Assembly (NCBI GenBank): GCA_009760855.2
Contig: WPIO01000045.1
Coordinates: 2,871,501-2,935,500 of the forward strand
Direction of reading: 5' to 3'
From: Cristatella mucedo
Taxonomy: Eukaryota; Bryozoa; Phylactolaemata; Cristatellidae
Length of the DNA stretch: 64,000 nucleotides
In this document: positions 14,018 to 25,789 of the stretch, piece by piece
Numbering within the stretch: the stretch's first letter is position 1
Layout: each line of letters opens with the position of its first letter
Notes under the pieces: model-generated
What the model was told of the DNA's origin: nothing
Databases searched by the model: none
What the model saw: only the letters and a program-made list of their open reading frames with translations
Program-made: the position numbers and the translations under genes

Positions 14018-14445
14018 TGTCGGTAACTCCACAAAGTCATAGAGACCACGTGGGTGTTACGCAGGAGAGTTTTGTATAGCGCACTCACAGCCCCTAAGCG
14101 GCTTTCGGTACGCATTCGGTAGCCAACAGACTTCATCTCACGCAGCAAAAAGAAAGTGGGAAGCATAGCAGAGTTGGGAGAGCAGTTAAGGTAGTGAGTA
14201 GCATAAAAGTAGCAGTTCAGGACCACTGAAAAAGATGTGCCATAGTCGGCAGTTGGGGAGTAGATGTCGTTGCGTAAGAATTGTGGAAACGAGTTCCACA
14301 GTCTAGGACCTGCAGAGCCAAAGCTTCTGTCGCCAACTGTCTTTAAGCGGAGGAATGGAACAGCTAATTTATTGTCCACACAGGACCTGAGGGCGCGAAC
14401 AGGCTGAAACTTATGCAGCAGTTCAGCTAGGTACGAAGGAGCCGG
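14018..14445 (-). mobile_element. LINE-A 3' fragment
   Basis: The minus strand encodes the LINE-A C-terminus (VPFLRLKTVGDRSFGSAG, RLWNSFPQFLRNDIYSPTAD, CSPNSAMLPTF) in an open frame and then the LINE-A 3' UTR, ending at the GAGTTACCGACAGAGATAC motif near 14,020. It is highly similar to the copies at 22.4 and 62.5 kb, so this LINE moved fairly recently. Confidence 0.85.
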
Positions 14446-14908
14446 CCTTTACTTTCTCACCTTTCGAGTCGGCCTGAGAAATGCTTTTCGGACAAGTACG
14501 ATCTGTCTTAAATATGAGCCATATAACGGGCTGCATACTCATTCCTGAATTAATCCAAAGCCTTATTGACAGAACCAGGAGCCGACGGCAGCCATGTAAA
14601 AAACCACAGTGTGAAATTCAGCTGCATTGCTTAGATTCTGGTAAAATGCATCTACGGAATATTGGAGTAAGAAGAAAGAAGAAATTTCATCTCATTCACG
14701 AAGTTGAGCCAACGATCTCCGAAACCAGATACGATAGCCTTACCACGTCCATCATTTCGACCGACGGTGGTGTTCATAGGCTACAAGTTACTTTGAATTG
14801 TGCTAGGAAAGTTCTGAGCATACATTTTTTTATCAACTGCCACGCAATTTTTCGGCAGCATAAATTTTAGCTATAGTCAATGCTGCTAAACCATTTTCTT
14901 GTACTTAC

Positions 14909-15021
14909 ATATTTGGCAACCCGGCCCTGTATATCCAGGTGCGCATCCCTCTTGGCAAAAGCCGGTTTCATAGTTGCAAGGCTGGTTTTCCAGACAATGG
15001 CAGTCAAATCGATTTGGTGGC
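14909..15021 (-). CDS. EGF-like domain exon of the lectin gene
   Basis: A minus-strand exon of 113 nt. After acceptor GGCAG (15,022-15,026) it encodes PPNRFDCHCLENQPCNYET followed by GFCQEGCAPGYTGPGCQI. This is a cysteine-rich EGF/MEGF-type module with the closing G-C-x-P-G-Y-x-G-x-x-C pattern. It ends with a consensus GTAAGT donor (14,908) in phase 1, which fits the first lectin exon at 9,982: the single T plus CC restores a Ser codon. Upstream exons, including any signal peptide, were not found, so the gene's start is unknown. EGF modules preceding F-type lectin-like domains are a common layout in secreted or membrane proteins of molluscs and other lophotrochozoans. Confidence 0.82.
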
Positions 15022-15079
15022 CTGCCGAATTTCTTACCTCAAAAGACAGTTATATAAGAATTGAGACAGGGAAACTGTG

Positions 15080-16570
15080 AAAATTAATTTTGCGTGCCAA
15101 AGATAAATTCGGTATTGCTTTTGATACTGCCTTCTTGCCCGCGTACAAATTTGCTTAAACAAAGTTGTGCATTGCATCACATTTGAGTATAAGCCAAACG
15201 CGATCTCTTCGCTTAAGATCTTCTGCACAGAATATTACAGTGTTAATAACTTCATGGCAACTGTTCAAGTGAATTCTGAATGTCGGCTTCACCAAAGCAT
15301 ACGTCAATGCAGGGAGCGATGCTTTGCCAGATGACCGTGGTACTCGGGGTTCGGTCTTAGGTTTAATTCTCCTCACTATCTCTCTCTACCTACTCTCTGG
15401 CCTATTTTGTCTCCAAACACTATCTTGGCTGCTATTTCTGCACCTGTGGCACTCAGCTCTACATATCATTCTACCCTTATAAGCATTACCTCGTCCTCCA
15501 TCTCAATTAATTACCTTTTTGTCTGCATTTACTACACTCATACTTAGATGGCTGCTAACTACTAGAAGTTTAACTACGATAAGATCAACCTGTTAGTTTC
15601 GGAGGAGCCTCGTTTCACCTGAAAATTCGATTGACTTAAACCTCAAGATTGGTCCGGCTAGCGTCAATCCTATGACAACTGCTCGTAATTCAGACGCTAT
15701 TCCAAAATGGCTTGTCATTAGCTAAAGACATTTTCTCCACAGTCTGGTCGGCCTAAAATCGCCAAAATCAGGATAGGCTTAAATAAGAGGTCAGAGGTCA
15801 AACTAGTTTACTTTTTGTAAAATACTCCGCGTCTAAATTTATTCCATTCTCTGTATTCAAGACTACAAGCCGGTGCCCTTAATCGTCTGCAACCGGTGCA
15901 AAAATGCAGTAGTGCGTCGGAGTCGTCAAAGGCGTGGCTGCCGCAGTATTTCTGGCCGAGCTCCACCGGTTTCTTATCAAGCATTGAATCTATTTCAAGG
16001 TCTTAAAACTTTCGTACACGTCACTTCACTCACTTTCACCTGCCTAGCTACCCGAATTCGTTGTTCCTCTAGTTCGCTTTCGCAAAACCCACTCAGCAGC
16101 ATCTAGTCAATTTCGCTGCCTATGGCAATAAAATTGAAATCTTTCAGTCATTGAGCTATGTGAACCAAAAGTCTGGATCTCGCTCCCGTGCGTGCGGCTC
16201 CATCCTCTCAATGACCTTCAACTTACAACTCTCAGCTAAAGACGCCTCAATTCCGCTCAGCCTTTTCGTTGCCCGGGCGAACGTGTCTTTTTGTTAAAGT
16301 TGGTTCAACCGGTCCCCCAGTTCTTATTCTAATGTCGTTTACTGGAAGGGCAACAGCGTGAAAGAAAGCTGCAGAAGTTCTCTTGATCTGGTGACGACTT
16401 CTTAACTAGCTTCGCAAATATTTTATTGGCTTTGTGCGGTTGCAGATATACACGTCTAAGAAGAATAGCGTGAGTTGAGGTTTTAGAGGACTAGTAATCT
16501 TCTTAGACCCATAGACGAACCTCCAGATGTGGTTCCGAGGCTATGAGAAAAAACAATTTTTTTCAGAGTA
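15080..16570. other. No gene recognised
   Basis: Unassigned DNA upstream (on the minus strand) of the EGF exon. The missing 5' exons of the lectin gene may lie here or further right, but none could be recognised. Confidence 0.35.
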
Positions 16571-16574
16571 ATAA

Positions 16575-17228
16575 GATGCTTACAGTTGATTCAAAACTCT
16601 GCAGCTAAGCTTGTTTGTCGTGAGCGTCGAAACTTTCACATCACACCACTTCTCGCCGACCTGCACTAGCTCCCAGTCAAGTAGCGCATCGCCTTCAAGG
16701 TTCTCTCACCCACTTGCAGGTTCGTTCATTCTCTAACTCCAGCCTGAGTATCAGAACTACTCTCCACCAGGCCAAGCATCGTACCACAAGCTTTTTTACT
16801 CAAATTGTTTAGCTGTACCTCTTACGAACCTCAGAAACTTTGGAGACCGTGCCTTTAATTCACATGCTCCCCCAACCCTTGAACTCCCTCTCAACTGAGG
16901 TCATGAGATCCTCTAACATGACGAAATTTAAACCGAACTTAAAATACCTGTTCTGTTTATTACAGTATTTAGTGAGCCCGTGTGATTTGTTATTTATGTG
17001 CTTTTTATATGTGCTTATTATACCATTGTTATTTATATGCTACTAATCTTGTCGACATGTTGACCCTGTGCATGTCGCATCTAATAGCGTTATGTTTAAT
17101 GACACTGCGAATGCTATCATTAATCATTTGGTCACGCTTTCTTTTCAGCATCTGTAAAGTGCCTAGAAAAAGATTCGGCTCTCTGGTGGCGCTATACAAA
17201 TATAATAATATTATTATTACTATTATTT
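16575..17228 (+). mobile_element. LINE-B 3' fragment, older copy
   Basis: A degenerate plus-strand copy of the LINE-B C-terminal region: a stretch equivalent to the LVQNSAARLVCRERR part at about 16,590, then PLIHMLPQPLNSLSTEV, then the 3' UTR. It ends with the hairpin at ~17,157-17,198 (GTGCC...GGCGC) and an (ATT)n-like tail. Stops and indels show it is old. Confidence 0.75.
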
Positions 17229-17239
17229 AACCAGTCATT

Positions 17240-18015
17240 CTTGGCGATTGACTGTCCTCAAGGTGCTTGCACTGGAATAGAGTCAGCCATTATCAGGCTG
17301 ACATGTGGACTTAGCCGTGAAACTTGGCAAGATTGCTGCTGCTACGCCTTTCTATAGTTTGCATTACTACTTGCATTTTAGCAGCCTTTGTGAATTGCTG
17401 GCTCGTATTCTTGCTACTGTCAGAATAATATCTATTGAGATGGTGTCAGATGTGTCACCCATTACTTACTTGGCGGCGGAACTTCAAGATTTCCCGGCTT
17501 CAAAACCAAAAACAAGCCAGCGATGTAATGAATGTTGCTGATATGTCGTTTTATCTGAAATTAAATGATCGATGATTATTTCGTCCTTGATTGCATCGAG
17601 GAAAAATTATTGCTAGTGCCCTAGTGCCATTTTTAGATTTTGAATAGAACTCTGGCTTCTAACTTATCAGGTGGAAAAGAACAAAGCGGTTATCTATAAC
17701 TGTAATCATTAAGTAATCACCACTCGGTTACAAGCTGTTTATTAGACAGCTAATTCAAATTAGAAATCCTTAAATGGTAGTATTTGTGAAAACGTTATTT
17801 TTGGGCGTTTAAATAATTTTTCTTACATAATTAATGGTAGTCGGAAGTGAATCACCCTTTACAGTCCAAAAGTCTAGTAAAGCAATTTATCGAAAATAAT
17901 TGAATACTTCACAACGTTATCCAGATCTAAATCTTGTCGCCTACGCACATTAATTCGTTTATTATAACATCAAAAATAATCGGCAGCATGCAAGTGTTTT
18001 AATCCAAATAATTAA
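17240..18015. other. AT-rich DNA, no gene recognised
   Basis: Only short open frames and no repeat family recognised. Confidence 0.35.
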
Positions 18016-18020
18016 CTCTA

Positions 18021-18205
18021 GCGCCGCGATGGCCCACTAGGTAAGGAGGTTGCTTTTCACGACCTCGGACCCGAGGTTGTGGGTTCGAATCATGCGGTGG
18101 GCGATCCTTTATCGCCACCCCAAGCGGTGTTGACAGCCTTAAATGCTCTTCTGCCGATATACAAAAAAATAGGCTGCTGAACCGGCTAGTTTTTCTAGCA
18201 TCCTA
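18021..18205 (+). mobile_element. SINE-1, full-length tRNA-derived copy
   Basis: The best SINE-1 copy. The tRNA-like head has a Pol III A box (GATGGCCCACTAGGTAAGG) and B box (GGGTTCGAATC). A conserved body follows (GGCGATCCTTTATCGCC, GGTGTTGACAGCCTTAAATG, CTCTTCTGCCGATATAC) and then the tail AGGCTGCTGAACCGGCTAG. The tail differs from that of SINE-2, so the mobilising LINE is probably a different one. No intact cloverleaf is apparent, so it is not a functional tRNA gene. Confidence 0.85.
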
Positions 18206-18209
18206 TGTC

Positions 18210-18715
18210 GATGCGCCTGGCGAACTGAAATGAGCCTCCTTGAGCGCAGAGGAGCAGGTGAAGCCAGGAATAACTCAAAAGAGGGGCCACGTCACTGTCT
18301 CCCACGACGTAGCCAATCGCCGGAAGTTTCAAGGGGCGTGCGGAACGGCAAGCCGCCAGAAAGGCTCGTTTCGGTCGGTCCAAAGAGTGCCCATGGCTGT
18401 TCCGCTTGCATGCACTTGTCGCTCGGAGCAATTGTGCGTCATATGAAGCTGACCTCCACGCTTCAGTTTTCTAGTCTCAAGAAGCTATATATGCATATCG
18501 GTAGCAAAGGTACAGAGTCGTACCGTAAGGGCTGCAAGCTTCTGCTTTCCTACGCAGCGTCAGCCGCAGAGGTGGAGTGCCTCGCTCGCAGAACATGCCC
18601 CGCTGCGAGCTTCGGTCAGCTGCCAATGCTGGTCTGCCAATAGAAGCGCTGTCAAGCATGTGTCCGTCGGCATCGCTCACTCTTCACTTTTTGCCTGCCC
18701 GTCGGACTGAACGTG
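18210..18715. other. GC-richer unassigned segment
   Basis: Contains several overlapping open frames up to 137 codons but no recognised domain. The coding appearance probably reflects its base composition. Confidence 0.3.
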
Positions 18716-18719
18716 CACA

Positions 18720-18721
<2 letters not shown>

Positions 18722-18778
<57 letters not shown>

Positions 18779-18791
18779 TTCTCTCTCTCTA
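18722..18791. repeat. (CT)n microsatellite
   Basis: A run of about 27 CT units followed by a CA-interrupted short run. Confidence 0.95.
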
Positions 18792-18829
18792 TATCTTCTT
18801 CCACTTGGAGCTGCAGATTTGACCACAAG

Positions 18830-19585
18830 CGTCACGTACTTTCGCTCTGTTCTAGGGAGCCATGTGAGCCTTATCTGCTAGGTCCTTCGTTCGTCTATTG
18901 ATATTGACCACTCGAGAAACTCGATCCTCTCCATGATCACCCCCCTTCTTAGCGCATTCCCACTTCTACTCACAACATTCTCCAAGCAGATTGTTTTGCA
19001 ATAGTTGTTAGATGCTCACCATATCGTAAGCCATATTTCCTCGACAATATGCTCGATGCATCTACGCAGAAGCCACCGAAGCCACGAATCATTGCCAAAA
19101 AGGACATGCCTTTTTGTCTCCCTTGGTTTTTGTTTTGTAAAATTCCAACTGAGACGGGTGACTTCTGTTAGGTATTTCTCAAGTACTTTCGCGGTGACTG
19201 ATTCTTCCGCAAGATTCATCGATGAGCATCTCGTTGTATCTCCTTCTCTATAGGGTCCCGTTTTGATATCTTCTTGTATAAATTGCCAGGGTTTTTAGTC
19301 TAGTTCCTTAAAAAGTTGTTAGTAAAAGACCCGAGTTCTCTTGAGATTCGGACAAGTTATCGGCTACACGTCAACGCCCGCTCAACAGTAAAAAGCACTC
19401 GTGTCTCCATCGGCATTAGATCCGTGATGGGTTATTCGACACTTGCTCGTTCCATTGCGTCTCATCCGAGCCAAAGAGAAGTGACTGCTCAGGATTAATT
19501 CTCAAGTGTTCATTCTTTCTGTTCGCACGTCCTACATACAAAGTTTAACGTCCTGTAGACATTAAAGTAGCAAGGACTACTCAGT
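18830..19585. other. No gene recognised
   Basis: Unassigned DNA with short open frames only. Confidence 0.35.
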
Positions 19586-19587
19586 GC

Positions 19588-19740
19588 GAGCTGGTTTGGT
19601 CTAGCGGTTAAGGTGCTCGAACCCGACCAAGGTCTGACTGAGGTCGTGGGCTCGAGCCCCGAGGCATATGTGAAGCGCCTGAATAGAGATTAAGTTATCT
19701 TGGGGCGCTATATAAATGAATTATATTATATATATATATA
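19588..19740 (+). mobile_element. SINE-2, full-length tRNA-derived copy
   Basis: The head holds an A box (GGTTTGGTCTAGCGGTTAAGG) and B box (GGGCTCGAGCCCC). A short linker with GAGGCATATGTGAA joins it to the LINE-B-like hairpin (AGCGCC ... GGCGCT) and an ATTATATTATAT tail. The head looks like a tRNA; the 3' half looks like the end of LINE-B. Confidence 0.88.
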
Positions 19741-19744
19741 TCAT

Positions 19745-20055
19745 GCTAAGTAAAGCATAGGAAAAGTGAGGATTGACCCCCATTGATAAACGAAGACTTT
19801 TATCGGTCGTACCAATCAGCCATAACTATTTCCATCTAATTATATAAAAGCCTAGAGGAATAGCAGATAAACAGAAATATTGATTTGGACTATCTGCCTT
19901 CTCCTTAGCCACTTCCCGCCACCTCCGTAATTGGCGATCCTTTTGGGGATCTAGTAAATCCTTGTTCAAGTTTCTATGTCAGCCATATGCGCAGGATCAG
20001 ATAACCTGAACAACGGTTTTTATCTCTCTAGGCTCCTCACTCTCCTTTCCTTATT
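19745..20055. other. Short spacer between two SINE-2 copies
   Basis: About 310 bases of unassigned DNA separating two same-orientation SINE-2 copies. Confidence 0.4.
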
Positions 20056-20059
20056 TGCC

Positions 20060-20218
20060 GAGCTGGTTTGGTCTAGCGGTTAAGGTGCTCGCCCCGACCA
20101 AGGTCTGACTGAGCCGTGGGCTCGAGCCCCGAGGCATATGTGAAGCGCCTGAATAGAGATTAAGTTCTCTCGGGGCGCTATATAAATGAATTGTATTTTA
20201 TTTAAATGAATTATATTT
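20060..20218 (+). mobile_element. SINE-2, full-length tRNA-derived copy
   Basis: Nearly identical to the copy at 19,588. It keeps the A box, B box and the best hairpin of the family (AGCGCC, AGAGA, TCTCT, GGCGCT at ~20,143-20,181), and has a TATAAATGAATT tail. High similarity between neighbouring copies points to recent activity or a local duplication. Confidence 0.88.
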
Positions 20219-20219
20219 A

Positions 20220-22365
20220 CTTCTATGCCCGATCTTTACCATGCAACTGAAACTTAAACGTCGCATACGAAAACTCTGCAGCTGGACGACACTTAAGAAA
20301 AGGTGCCGTGAAGCCTGGAATTTCTCAGCTCCCATCGACGTCTGCGTCCGGTTGAAGAAAACGGCTAGTCCTCTACACCACACGCCTACTGTTCTTCTAA
20401 GGTGTGTAGTTGTCTGCTGCTACTAAAATAATGTATGCCATTATCCTTTAGTGTTGGTCCCTGAATCTGAAGTATCTCTTAAGCACAGTGCAAATTTAGG
20501 CTACGTGCTAAGTGAGAAATTTCAGAGTGTAGACGTGATTTATTATCAGACTTTCGTAAGACCTTAAAGTAAGCGGTTCCTTGGGGTTATGTATCGGACC
20601 CGTTCTTTTTACTATTCTCACCGTCAGGTTTAGGTCATCGCTACAAATCTGAGCGTGCATTTCTAAGCCAATGGTATGCCGTGAAGGCTCTTCTGTCGCT
20701 TTACAAAAGAGGCTGTTAAATCAGCTAGTATTTTATTTACGCAGCTCAGATCACCATCCGTTGAGGCTTGACAGCTTTGGTTTACTTCAGACACTTGTGT
20801 CTTCTTTAAAGCCTGCATCTGCTATTTTCTTTTTGGGATGGCAACTAACTTAAGCCAAATGATGATGAGATTATAATACTTATGTTGGGCACTCCTATTT
20901 TCATCCTAAAGCTCAACTTTGATATTGTTTCATCTAGCATCCAGCGAAGTGTACCCGTAATCTAGGTGCAGCGATTCAAAATGACTTTTCATTGCATGAG
21001 CACTTTGCCTTTGTCATACGACACGCCAGTAGCAATGGTAAGTCTTTATTTAAAAAGTATAGGGATGGCTCATGTACTTCCCTGACCTTTGTGTATCCTC
21101 ATATACTTCTTGCTCTCTATTTTCACTCAATATCGCACGAGGATTTAGTCGGTCACTTTTAAGCGAAAAGTGTATTCATAGTGTACTAAGAAAGGTCTTT
21201 CCCGTCCATATCTGATTGGATAGGATAAGTCACTGAGCTAGCGTTGAATCAAGTATGGGTTTTGCCAGTGAGGTTGACGCTAGGGATTAATACCGGGTAA
21301 TTTTCATCAGTTTAGCAGCAACACTTTCTCTCCCTCTAGAAAAGGCACAAATTGAACTTGGCTACTCCAGTTAACTCTTTGGCCGAGCTACTTGGAGCTC
21401 TAAGCTCGCCTGAGAATTTTGGATTCGGGATCATAACTAATAAAATACATAACTAATAAAAGCTAGCCGTAGCTCCAGGCTAAGTACCGTGCCTTTCGAC
21501 CTGGATGGTTAAAAAACATAGAACGCTCAATGAATTAGATGCCTAGGAACTGAATCGGTTGCTCGTGCGATATCCCCGTGATATTCTACTAAGAGCTTGA
21601 CCGTTAACTCCCTATTAAGAAATACGCTTGGCCGCTGACTTTGAACAGAGAACTGCATATGAAATAGCCGTGACAAGCCGAGGCCTGTGAGCAGCAGGAT
21701 GCGTGATTTTATAGGAAACGAGATTATTGAATTAGTTACGACCTGGCCAGCATATAACGCACAAGCCTGAACGCAATCACTCTGTTGGAGAAACGGTCTG
21801 CCTCGTGGTGCTTACGGTGAGCTGTTGTTTCTGTCACCCCCCCCCCGCATCAGCCGAAATATACGGGCGATTGCTTTCGCTTTTTTCCAATACGGCATTG
21901 CTAACAGTGCTACCTGCAGGATATCAAGCGCTCTGACATTCCAGATTGGAGTATTTCGAGCGTGAGGTATCTCTCTATCGCATTCGCTGCGTCACTACCC
22001 GAGCAAATCAGGGTCACGCGGACACGCCACTTGCTCAATCTAAATTAGAAATTCAGAAAAATCTTCAGGCATACTTCGGGTAATAACGGTGCAGCGCGTA
22101 ATCGATATTAAGAGAATTCCCTATCAGCGATGCGCTGCGATTGATGGAATTGTGGGAAGTACTAGCCCCAATTACTCAGCCGATAAAATTCACAGCTACT
22201 GAGTGTCTGATCGAAATGTGGAGGGGGAAGTTTTTAGTAAAAGTATCGTTATTCTGAATTCAGATACACTGTATTCGGAACAATTGTTAGCAGCAGGGAT
22301 ATCAGAATGAATATGTAATTATAGCTTATAAGCTAATACGAGCAATGCTAAGATTACTAAGAAGC
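20220..22365. other. Mostly unassigned; SINE-1 tail scrap at 20,672-20,735
   Basis: At 20,672-20,735 the body end and tail of SINE-1 are visible (GTGAAGGCTCTTCTGTCGC, then GAGGCTGTTAAATCAGCTAG). A (C)n tract lies at about 21,837-21,846. The rest shows no exon, RNA gene or repeat that I recognise. Confidence 0.45.
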
Positions 22366-22427
22366 AGAAACGTAATGTAATGTATCTCCGTCAGTAACTC
22401 CACAAAGTCATAAAGACCATGTGGGTG

Positions 22428-24157
22428 TTACGCAGGAGAGTTTTGTATAGCGCACTCACAACCTAAGCGGCTTTCGGTACGCATTCGGTAGCCAACAGAC
22501 TTCGTCTCACGCAACAAAGAGAAAGTGGGAAGCATAGCAGAGTTGGGAGAGCAGTTGAGGTAGTGAGTAGCATAGAAGTAGCAGTTCAGGACTGCTGAAA
22601 AATATGTGCCATAGTCGGCAGTTGGAGAGTAGATGTCGTTGCGTAAGAATTGTGGAAGCGAGTTCCACAGTCTAGGACCTGCAGAGCTAAAGCTTCTGTC
22701 GCCAACTGTCTTTAAGCGGAGGAATGGGACAGCTAATTTATTGTCCACACAGGACCTGAGGGCGCGAACAGGCTGAAACTGATGTAGCAGTTCAGCTAGG
22801 TATGAAGGAGCCAAGCCGTGGCGGGCCTTGTGGGTCAGCGTAAGAACTTTGCTCCGTATCCTTTGCTCAACCGGCAACTATCCTAGCTCTTCCAGCAAAG
22901 GTGACACGTGCTCAAACCGCTGGGACTTGAAGACCAGCCTTGCAGCCATATTCATAGTCCGCTGTAGTGGCATTATAGCTTTCTTTGGTAGCCCAGCCAA
23001 AAGGGAATTACAATAATCAAGCCGAGACAGAACTAAAGAGCTAGTTCAATTTTTTACAAGCCACTGTGGGAGACAGATTCTAATCTTGGATAGGGATCGG
23101 ATGTGATGGCTAGCTGTAGAGGCAGTCTTCTGAATGAAGCTTTTGAAATTGAGGCAGCTGTCGAACACGACACCTAGATTACGAGCACGTGGTGAAAGTC
23201 GCACAATAGCATCGCCTATTAGAACAGCAAAGCCTTTTAATCCAGCCACACGCTTAGGGTGTCCTATGAGAAGCAGTTCGGTTTTATCGTCATTTAATTT
23301 CAGGAAGTTTTCCGACATCCAGGATCGAATATCGGCAAGGCAAGCATTCAGTTTCTCAGTTGCTGCAGCAGATTCCGACGGTTTAAATGACAAATACAAC
23401 TGAGTATCGTCAGCATAGAAGTGATATCCTATTCCATGGGCCTTAATCACTTTTCCCAGAGGTTGCGTATAAATAGAGAACAGCAAGGGACCAAGTACAG
23501 ACCCTTGAGGGACTCCACAGGTGACCCTTCTCATGTCTGAGACCTGACCCCCACACGACACGGATTGAACACGATCAGACAAGTATGATTTAAACCACGC
23601 CAGTGCTTCGTCTGCCAGACCGATCGTTGTTCTCAGTCGTTCAAGCAGAACTTCGTGATCAATGGTGTCGAAGGCAGCAGACAAATCTAGCAGAGCTAGG
23701 GCAGTGACATTCCCGTCGTCGTTGCCACGTAGAATGTCATTGTTAACACGGAGGAGAGCAGTTTCGGTAGAGTGCTGCCTCTTGAAACCTGATTGAAATG
23801 TTTCTGACATTCCATTATTTTCAATATGTTCAACTAGCTGCTTAGCAACAATTTTTTCAAGAATCTTTGATAAGAATGGATGAAGGGAAACTGGACGATA
23901 GTTTGCTAGGACCTCTGTGTCTAATTAGGCTTTTTAAGAACAGGTCTAACGATTGCCGATTTGAAGGACTTGGGGACGATCCCTTTTCCCAAAGAAGCAT
24001 TAAAAATCTTGGTTATGGCAGGGCTAAGTTGGTCTGCAAGTGAAGACCACAGAGATGAAGGTATAGGGTCTTCAGGAGACGAGCTCTTTTTGCTAGACCT
24101 TATTAAGGCAGCCACATCACAGGCAGAAACATCAGAGAATCTTTTAAGAAAGGTCAC
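22428..24157 (-). pseudogene. LINE-A reverse transcriptase and C-terminus, frame-broken
   Basis: Three pieces on the minus strand. At 24,157-23,921 is the RT start (SSKKSSSPEDPIPSSLW, SFKSAIVRPVLKKPN). It meets a stop near 23,921 and continues in another frame with NYRPVSLHPFLSKILEK. At 23,810-23,046 is the RT core, with LDLSAAFDTIDHEVLLERL, GVPQGSVLGP and [12 protein letters not shown], which holds the catalytic aspartates, then LNDDKTELLLIG. At 22,877-22,428 is the C-terminal part. Key active-site residues survive, but frameshifts separate the pieces. The same C-terminal module is repeated alone in the fragments at 14.0 and 62.5 kb. Confidence 0.9.
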
Positions 24158-24524
24158 AGGTTGAGGAACGGCGATTGCTATGGTCGGAGGGGGCTTAATG
24201 GAGGCACGAATGTGCTCAATTTTTTTAGTAAAGAAGGCTGAAAACTTTTCGGCTGAGCCCTTAATATCTGGGGAGTCAGACCTGACAGCATTGGCCAGTA
24301 AATGGTTTACTGTCTTATAGATCTGTTTAGTGTCCGACTGGTTAGAATTCAGTTATCTAATGAAAAAAGAAGCCCTGGTTTTTTAAGCTTTCGGGTGTAA
24401 ACTCGGAGGAAGTCTTTGAAATTGACTAAATCTACCACAGACCCAGATTTTATGAAACGTCCTTCTAGCCTCTGCTTAACCCAGTGCATCTTAAGGAGTT
24501 TCATTAAAATTTAAAGGAATCTGC

Positions 24525-25721
24525 TCAACTCTGAACTCGGATAGAGCAAACGGGAGCATGCTGGTCAAGAGCACTCCTGGGTGTCATGTTCATCGCATCA
24601 GTGTGGGCATCGAGGCTGCCGGGCGAGCCTGAATGCTGATCAAGAAGACCTGCCTCACAAACAGATTTCAAAAACTTGTCCATGTCAATGCTTTGTAAGT
24701 TACGTCGTTTGGCAAATTCGACATTGCCTTGCACGTACGAGGGAGCAGGAACAGTAAACGAGACCGAACAATGATCTGAGAGGGTCAGTGGGCACACCAC
24801 AAAGTCAGTGGGGAGGACATCCTTAGTGATCACGAGATCTAGAATGTGGCCACCGACGTGGGTGCTATGATTAACGTGTTGGGCCAAACCAAGATTCTCC
24901 AGACAGTCAAGAAATGAGCGGACCTGGCTGTTAATAGGGTTGTCAACGTGAATATTGAAGTCTCCTACAATCAGTAGCGGCCTGTCACACACAAATATTA
25001 TAGCAAGGAACTCTGAAAACTCCTCTATAAACAAGTTTAGACAGCCAGAAGGAGGCCGGTATATCACAACGGTGAGAGGCATTGTCTTTGATGAAGACCT
25101 GATAGCAACCGATTCAAACGATGACCCATGTAAGAAACTGCACATTTTATAGCCAAACGATTCGCGAACAACAATTGCAACCCTGCCACCAACCTTGTCA
25201 GAACGCATGGACTGATAGAATGAGAACCCGGGTGGGGTGGTCTCGGAAATACAGCTACTGGAACAAGGCGTCATCCAGGTTTCGGTAAGCAGAAATGCAT
25301 CTAGCTTCTCCTGGACCACCTGATCGCGAATAAGTAACCCCTTGGTTTTTAGCGAGCGGACATTTAGTAGGCGGAATTTAAGAGGTTGTCCAACAACTGG
25401 GCGACGGCGATGAAGTGGCTCGTATTCTCTACCGTTTGCGTCCGGCCCGGCGGACGCTGGCTCTTCGAATTTGAATTGGACCTTGGTAACGGCCGTGGGA
25501 CGACGTTTCACAACGTGCTGGGCTACAGCGGGTGGGCTACTACCGCAACAAGTACTATTTAGCGCTTTAAACTTACGAGTCGTAGGTTTGATAGCCGAGC
25601 TGTTGATGGGGCGAACGCAGGATGCAGGTAGGTTCTCACTGACCCGCCGGAGAAGGCCCGCCGGTAGGTATTGACTAATGGCGACATCGCATCTTATGCT
25701 AAGCTTAAGTAAGCTTACCAA
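24525..25721 (-). CDS. LINE-A endonuclease ORF part (APE type), 398 aa
   Basis: An open minus-strand frame encoding the N-terminal part of the LINE-A polyprotein. Residues ~1-110 are a basic, poorly conserved leader. From ~115 on comes an apurinic-type endonuclease: FRLLNVRSLKTK, AFLLTETWM (catalytic Glu), VVIYRPPSG, LLIVGDFNIHVD (catalytic Asp/Asn) and LTLSDHCSVSF (catalytic Asp-His). In a full element this nicks target DNA to prime reverse transcription. The frame ends at 24,525, before the reverse transcriptase, so it is detached from it by a mutation or a deleted linker. Confidence 0.88.
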   Translation of the reverse strand: MVSLLKLSIRCDVAISQYLPAGLLRRVSENLPASCVRPINSSAIKPTTRKFKALNSTCCGSSPPAVAQHVVKRRPTAVTKVQFKFEEPASAGPDANGREYEPLHRRRPVVGQPLKFRLLNVRSLKTKGLLIRDQVVQEKLDAFLLTETWMTPCSSSCISETTPPGFSFYQSMRSDKVGGRVAIVVRESFGYKMCSFLHGSSFESVAIRSSSKTMPLTVVIYRPPSGCLNLFIEEFSEFLAIIFVCDRPLLIVGDFNIHVDNPINSQVRSFLDCLENLGLAQHVNHSTHVGGHILDLVITKDVLPTDFVVCPLTLSDHCSVSFTVPAPSYVQGNVEFAKRRNLQSIDMDKFLKSVCEAGLLDQHSGSPGSLDAHTDAMNMTPRSALDQHAPVCSIRVQS

Positions 25722-25789
25722 TGATGGCAGCCGGAATAGAACCTATTGTGCTTAACCTATTAGTTGTCCAAGGTATACCTGATACCTCT

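Larger units (their letters stand above)
22370..25740 (-). mobile_element. LINE-A, long CR1/L2-like copy
   Basis: A minus-strand non-LTR retrotransposon of about 3.4 kb, read from 25,740 down to 22,370. Order: N-terminal extension, APE-type endonuclease, reverse transcriptase with the FYADD catalytic motif, C-terminal region, 3' UTR, and an end rich in ATACATTACATTAC. Frames are broken in at least two places, so the copy cannot act alone. It belongs to the CR1/L2-like branch by motifs such as LDLSAAFDTIDH and GVPQGSVLGPLLFSIY. No separate ORF1 is seen; it may be 5'-truncated. Confidence 0.92.

Noticed and set aside
18021-18100. Functional tRNA gene at the SINE-1 head
   Set aside because: Only A- and B-box-like words remain, repeated in many dispersed copies with a common non-tRNA body; it is a SINE.
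19600-19665. Functional tRNA gene at the SINE-2 head
   Set aside because: Same reasoning: eight dispersed copies joined to a LINE-like tail, no good cloverleaf evident.
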